This document shows, in pieces, positions 59,736-64,000 of a DNA stretch of 64,000 bases (the first letter of the stretch is position 1; each line of letters opens with the position of its first letter). Location: positions 248,001-312,000 of the forward strand of contig NZ_NQMO01000006.1 in NCBI RefSeq assembly GCF_002257645.1, in the 5' to 3' direction. The translations under genes and the position numbers were made by a program. This DNA comes from Paenibacillus sp. XY044. GTDB lineage: Bacteria > Bacillota > Bacilli > Paenibacillales > Paenibacillaceae. Under the pieces are notes generated by a model. The model saw only the letters and a list, made by a program, of their open reading frames with translations, was not told the DNA's origin and did no database searches.

Positions 59736-62700
59736 ATGAGATTTATCATTGAAAAGCTGGAGCGGCGGATTCAGGAGCTGGCCGGGCTGAGATACCGGGA
59801 CCGCAAGCCGCTGGAGAATTTGCATATCGTACCGGATGTGGAGGGATTGGCAGAGGCGAAGGCCGCTGCAGGCGGCCAGCCGGCCGTGAAGGTAGGGGAT
59901 CGCTGGGGAGGAAGGGACCGCTACGCCTGGTTCATCGCCGACGTGGCATTTCCTGCTTCGTGGCGGGCTCAGGACGTCATAGGACTAATCAAGCTCGGGG
60001 AAACCGGCGGGGGCAACTGCAGCGGCTATGAGGGCCAGGTATACCTGAACGGGGAGCCGGCACAGGCCGTGGACCGCAACCATGCCGAGCTGTTCTTTCC
60101 GGCGCAGATCGTAGACGAAGGACGCGTGGAGCTGGCGATCCGGGCATGGAGCGGGCTGACGCCTCCGAACGGCAGCCATATGCCGTTTGACCACCGGATC
60201 GATGTGCTGGACATCGCGGTGCTGGATTCGGCGACCGACGATCTGTACTATACGGCGCTGCATATGCTGCAGACGGTGAAGCTGCTGGACGAACGCGCCC
60301 TGGAAAAGCAGGCGATGACGTCTGCACTCGAGGATGCGTTCCGTCTTCTGGATTGGAGCGCGCCGGGGTCGGACCGCTTCTACGCCTCCACCGAGCAGGC
60401 GCTGCACGTGCTGAAGGAGCGGCTTGAGGCGATTCCGCGCGGTCCGCGGCCGCAAATAACCGCGGTCGGCCACTGCCATATCGACGTCGCCTGGCTGTGG
60501 CGGCTGAAGCATACCCGTGAGAAGTCCGGGCGTTCATTCTCGACGGTGCTGACGCTCATGGACCGCTTTCCGGAATATGTCTTCCTTCAGTCCCAGCCGC
60601 AGCTGTACGCTTATTTGAAGAAGGATTTCCCGACACTGTACGAGAAAATCAAGGATCGCGTGAAGGAAGGAAACTGGGAAGCGACCGGTGCGATGTGGCT
60701 GGAGGCGGACTGCAACATTCCTTCCGGGGAGTCGCTGGTCCGGCAGCTGCTGACGGGCAAACGCTTCTTCAAGAGGGAGTTCGATGTCGACAACCGCGTT
60801 TTATGGCTGCCGGACGTGTTCGGATACAGCTGGGCGCTGCCGCAGATTTTGAAGAAGAGCGGCATCGATTACTTCATGACGACCAAAATCAGTTGGAGCC
60901 AGTACAACCGCTTCCCGTACGACACGTTCATGTGGCGCGGCATCGACGGAACCGAAATGCTGACGCATTACATAACGACTCCGGACAACGACGGCAGCTG
61001 GTTCTATACGTATAACGGCAACATCACCGGCTCCTCGATTCAGGGGCTGTGGGATAACTACCGGCAGAAGGACATCAACGACAATCTGCTGCTCGCCTAC
61101 GGCTGGGGCGACGGCGGCGGCGGTCCGACCCGGGATATGCTCGAAGCAGCCCGCCGTTATGAAGACATGCCGGCGGCACCGCAGGTGAAGCAGGGCGGAG
61201 CGGAAGCATTCTTTGAACAGCTGGAGGAGCGGGTCAAGGATCAGCCGCAGCTCCACTTGTGGGACGGTGAACTGTATCTGGAATACCACCGCGGCACCTA
61301 TACCTCCCAGGCCTATAACAAGCGGATGAACCGCCGGATGGAACAGCTGCTGCACAACGCGGAATTCGTGAACGCGCTGGCAATGATCCTGAATCCGGGC
61401 TATGCCTATCCGGCCGCGGGACTTGCAGACAGCTGGGAGATCGTGCTTCGCAACCAGTTCCACGACATCATTCCGGGCTCGTCCATTCACGAGGTGTATG
61501 AGGACAGCCGGGTCGAGTACGCCGAAGCCGAGCAGCTGGCCGTGCAGGTGCTGGAACAGGGGCTGTCCCAGTTTAACGCCGTGGGACGCAGGGAAGCGGG
61601 GGCACAGCCGGATTCCGCTAAGGCGGAAGGCAAGGGCCTCCCTGTCCGGATTTTCAATCCGCTCGGCTGGGAACGCTCTTTCGTCAGCGAAGTTTCCGTG
61701 GAAGGGGCCGAGCAGCTGGCGTGGTATTCCGCAGCCGGAGAAGAGCTGCCGTCCCAGATCATTCCTGCGCAGGAGGGTGGATCGGCCCGCGTGCTGGTTA
61801 CTGTGAAGGATGTGCCGGCATACGGATACACGACCATTTACGGCCGCAGCGGGGGATCCGGCCACCAAGGGTCGGTTGCCGGAGCAGGCGCATCTGCCGC
61901 TAAATCGGATTGGCAGATCACGAGAGAAGTCGTGGAAACGCCGTTCTACAGCATCCGTTTCAACGAAGTCGGTCAGCTGGTATCGCTGTACGACAAGAAG
62001 GCGGACCGCGAAGTGCTGAAGCCGGGCGAGCCGGCCAACGTGCTGCAGGTGTTCGAGGATAAGCCGATGGCGCATGACGCCTGGGATATCGATATTTTCT
62101 ACCAGGAAAAAATGCAGACAGTCGAGGACCTGAAGGAACTGTCCATCTTGGAGGAAGGACCGCTGCGCGGCGTAATCAAGCTGGTGTATGCGTATCATAA
62201 CTCCACCATCGAGCAGCGGTTCACGGTATACCGTGACGATCCGCGGATCGATTTTGTGACCAAGGTGGACTGGCATGAGCACCAGCAGCTGCTCAAAGCC
62301 GCATTTCCGGTCGACATCCGCTCCACCAAAGCCACTTACGAAATCCAGTTCGGGAACGTGGAGCGTCCGACCCACTGGAACACGAGCTGGGACTACGCCC
62401 GGTTCGAATCCGTGGCACAGCGCTGGGTGGATCTCTCAGAGGGCGGTTACGGCGTCAGCCTGCTGAACGACTGCAAATACGGGCATGACATCCGCAACCA
62501 CGTCATTCGCCTCAGCCTGATCAAATCCGCCGTCTATCCGGACGGATCCGCCGATCAGGGCGAGCACGAATTTACGTATTCGCTGTATCCGCACCGCGGC
62601 GGCTGGTATGAAGGCGGAACCCACCAGGCGGCTTGCGGCCTGAACACTCCTCTGCTGGCCTTGCCGGTACAGGAAGGCGGCCTACCGGAGGCGCTTGGCC

Positions 62701-62969
62701 TGGTGAAGGTGAATCAGCCGAATATTATGATCGACACGGTCAAAAAAGCCGAAGACAGCGACGATATCGTCATCCGTCTGTACGAATACGGCGGCATCCG
62801 CACCCGCGCCCGGGTGGAGCTGGATCCGCAGGCTGGTGCTATCAGCGCGGCGGCCGAAACGAATTTAATGGAAGAAGACGGCGAGCCGTTAAGCGTGTCG
62901 GGCAATGGCACCGAGCTGCGCTTCAAGCCATACGAAATCAAAACGCTGGCGGTATCGCTGGCGCGTTAA
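59736..62969 (+). CDS. Alpha-mannosidase, GH38
   Basis: A 1077-residue retaining glycosidase. The zinc-binding start of the catalytic domain is GHCHIDVAWLW (His248, Asp250), and WLPDVFGYS holds the predicted nucleophile Asp360. The large C-terminal beta domains include FHDIIPGSSIHEVYEDS, which contributes the third zinc histidine region. There is no signal peptide, so it is cytoplasmic and would trim alpha-mannosides taken up from outside. AAAAGGTG precedes the ATG. It is probably controlled by the AraR-like regulator upstream. Confidence 0.95.
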   Translation: MRFIIEKLERRIQELAGLRYRDRKPLENLHIVPDVEGLAEAKAAAGGQPAVKVGDRWGGRDRYAWFIADVAFPASWRAQDVIGLIKLGETGGGNCSGYEGQVYLNGEPAQAVDRNHAELFFPAQIVDEGRVELAIRAWSGLTPPNGSHMPFDHRIDVLDIAVLDSATDDLYYTALHMLQTVKLLDERALEKQAMTSALEDAFRLLDWSAPGSDRFYASTEQALHVLKERLEAIPRGPRPQITAVGHCHIDVAWLWRLKHTREKSGRSFSTVLTLMDRFPEYVFLQSQPQLYAYLKKDFPTLYEKIKDRVKEGNWEATGAMWLEADCNIPSGESLVRQLLTGKRFFKREFDVDNRVLWLPDVFGYSWALPQILKKSGIDYFMTTKISWSQYNRFPYDTFMWRGIDGTEMLTHYITTPDNDGSWFYTYNGNITGSSIQGLWDNYRQKDINDNLLLAYGWGDGGGGPTRDMLEAARRYEDMPAAPQVKQGGAEAFFEQLEERVKDQPQLHLWDGELYLEYHRGTYTSQAYNKRMNRRMEQLLHNAEFVNALAMILNPGYAYPAAGLADSWEIVLRNQFHDIIPGSSIHEVYEDSRVEYAEAEQLAVQVLEQGLSQFNAVGRREAGAQPDSAKAEGKGLPVRIFNPLGWERSFVSEVSVEGAEQLAWYSAAGEELPSQIIPAQEGGSARVLVTVKDVPAYGYTTIYGRSGGSGHQGSVAGAGASAAKSDWQITREVVETPFYSIRFNEVGQLVSLYDKKADREVLKPGEPANVLQVFEDKPMAHDAWDIDIFYQEKMQTVEDLKELSILEEGPLRGVIKLVYAYHNSTIEQRFTVYRDDPRIDFVTKVDWHEHQQLLKAAFPVDIRSTKATYEIQFGNVERPTHWNTSWDYARFESVAQRWVDLSEGGYGVSLLNDCKYGHDIRNHVIRLSLIKSAVYPDGSADQGEHEFTYSLYPHRGGWYEGGTHQAACGLNTPLLALPVQEGGLPEALGLVKVNQPNIMIDTVKKAEDSDDIVIRLYEYGGIRTRARVELDPQAGAISAAAETNLMEEDGEPLSVSGNGTELRFKPYEIKTLAVSLAR

Positions 62970-63007
62970 GTGCCTGCAACATACTTGAGTCCATACACAC
63001 CAAACCC

Positions 63008-63053
63008 AAGCAAGCCCAGCCTCACCCGCAAAGGGGGAGAGCTGGGCTTGCTT
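63008..63053. terminator. Terminator between mannosidase and permease genes
   Basis: A perfect 13-bp stem AAGCAAGCCCAGC / GCTGGGCTTGCTT around a 20-base loop, followed on the plus strand by TCTTT. It sits between convergent genes. Confidence 0.78.
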
Positions 63054-63077
63054 TCTTTGTCGCGGGCCAGGGGCCGC

Positions 63078-63728
63078 TTAGAGCGTCTTTGCCTCCAGCC
63101 GCCGGGCGATGATCGAAAGAATGTAGTTCACGATGAAGTACAGGGCGGCGGCGAAGATGAGGGCCGGGATGACGTAGTTCGGGCTGTGTCCCTGCAAAAT
63201 CTGCACATTGTGCATGAGCTCGGGGAGCGAAATGATGACGGCGAGCGACGTATCCTTGAGCAGCGAGATGAATTGGCTGACCAAGGGCGGAACCATGCGG
63301 CGCAGCGCCTGCGGCAGAATGATATGCCGGAGCGTCTGCATATAGCCCAGCCCCGAGGAGCGGGCCGCCTCGATTTGTCCCCGGTCGACGGAGTTGAGCC
63401 CGCCGCGGACGATCTCCGAAATCATGGCTCCCTCGAACAGCGTGAGGCCGACGACCGTCGCCCAGAAGGGGGACATCTTGATGCCGAGCTGGGGGAGCAC
63501 GATGTACATGAAGAAGATGATCAGCAGCAGCGGCAGGTTCCGGATAATATCGACGATGGCTGCGACTATCCGGGACAACACGGGGACTTTGGCATAACGA
63601 AGTGTCCCGAGAACGGTTCCCAGCACGAAGCTGAACACAATGGACAACACCGCGACCTCGATCGTAACGAGAAACCCCTCGAGCAGAAACTTGACGTTGG
63701 GTAGGGAATAGGCACCTATAAAATCCAT
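63078..63728 (-). CDS. Polar amino acid ABC transporter permease (GlnP-like)
   Basis: A 216-residue inner membrane permease of the His/Glu/Gln family. Features are FLLEGFLVTIEVAVLSIVFSFVLGTVLG, DIIRNLPLLLIIFFMYIVLPQLG, the EAA loop QIEAARSSGLGYMQTLRHIILPQA, and a hydrophobic C-terminus. It pairs with the next minus-strand-upstream gene. The binding protein and ATPase must lie outside the window. Confidence 0.93.
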   Translation of the reverse strand: MDFIGAYSLPNVKFLLEGFLVTIEVAVLSIVFSFVLGTVLGTLRYAKVPVLSRIVAAIVDIIRNLPLLLIIFFMYIVLPQLGIKMSPFWATVVGLTLFEGAMISEIVRGGLNSVDRGQIEAARSSGLGYMQTLRHIILPQALRRMVPPLVSQFISLLKDTSLAVIISLPELMHNVQILQGHSPNYVIPALIFAAALYFIVNYILSIIARRLEAKTL

Positions 63729-63764
63729 GGCGGCATCTTCTCCTCTTGCCAGAATAAAGCCCCT

Positions 63765-64000
63765 CTACTGGTCAGCCGAGCGGAACCGGCGCTCCATGTA
63801 ATGGACCGCAAAGCTGAGCGGAAGCGTAAGCACCAGGTAAAAGACGGCGACAATCGTATACACGGTCAGGGGCAGGAAGGTGTCGGAGTTGATCAGGTCG
63901 GCGTAATACATCAGATCCATTCCGGTCACGACGGCCAGAATGGATGAATTTTTAACGAGATTAATAAACTGGTTGCCGATGGCCGGCAGCACGATCTTGA
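63765..64000 (-). CDS. Polar amino acid ABC permease, 3' part (cut by window)
   Basis: The C-terminal 77 or so residues of a second permease (LPAIGNQFINLVKNSSILAVV, then YTIVAVFYLVLTLPLSFAVHYMERRF). The frame is open to base 64000, so the start lies outside. It is the expected partner of the GlnP-like gene, 36 bases upstream of it on the minus strand. Confidence 0.88.
   Translation of the reverse strand, partial: KIVLPAIGNQFINLVKNSSILAVVTGMDLMYYADLINSDTFLPLTVYTIVAVFYLVLTLPLSFAVHYMERRFRSADQ

Noticed and set aside
60801..62375. 524-residue minus-strand gene
   Set aside because: Antisense shadow of the GH38 mannosidase.

Overview
The window looks like chromosome of a high-GC Paenibacillus-type member of the Bacillota. 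The grounds are strong AGGAGG-type ribosome sites, sigma-A style promoters, and several YesMN-type or transmembrane AraC-type sugar regulators. Further grounds are sugar ABC transporters without their own ATPase, short intergenic repeat families, and many two- to five-gene catabolic operons. No rRNA, tRNA, CRISPR array, prophage or complete insertion sequence was recognised.

Layout. 1-4271: a P-loop GTPase (cut by the window edge) and a large membrane-anchored partner that resemble the GTPase/GAP1 pairs of predicted NTPase conflict systems. 4364-6715: a VOC protein, then a purine-riboswitch-like leader with an overlapping terminator ahead of an FAD-dependent dehydrogenase. 7076-15735: a YesN/YesM two-component system, a sugar-binding lipoprotein, two permeases and a GH127 beta-L-arabinofuranosidase, together an arabinose-oligosaccharide utilisation locus. 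15736-17554: repeats and a flavin reductase. 17555-24343: an FAD oxidoreductase, a multi-span permease, a HyuA-type ATPase, an unrecognised HExxH protein and an RpiR regulator, which form a catabolic operon of unknown substrate. 24695-29837: two Gfo/Idh/MocA dehydrogenases, a TIM-barrel isomerase, a NagB-like deaminase and NagA, apparently for a modified amino sugar.

30514-36480: a membrane AraC-type regulator divergent from an LplB/LplC/lipoprotein transporter. 36697-40614: GIY-YIG and DUF6530 genes behind a repeat-type operator, a MATE pump, two PhnB-like VOC proteins and a small membrane protein. 41270-44852: an RclA-like flavoprotein disulfide reductase, a zinc-type quinone reductase, an HxlR regulator with an N-terminal cysteine, and Dps, which read as a reactive-chlorine/electrophile defence set. 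44877-48738: HelD, a possible small RNA, a WYL regulator and an NTF2-like protein. 48822-51250: a TetR repressor divergent from an MFS pump, with two palindromic operators on one promoter. 51557-58210: a secreted four-repeat protein, an HbpS/GlcG protein, an M29 aminopeptidase and a yndG-yndH-yndJ-like operon. 58307-62969: a GntR/LacI-type regulator and a GH38 alpha-mannosidase. 63078-64000: two polar amino acid permeases on the minus strand, the second cut by the window edge.

The least explained parts are the GTPase/GAP1 pair, the riboswitch with altered core positions and apparent ON geometry, and the HyuA/HExxH operon. All calls come from reading the sequence and recalling families; no database search was run.
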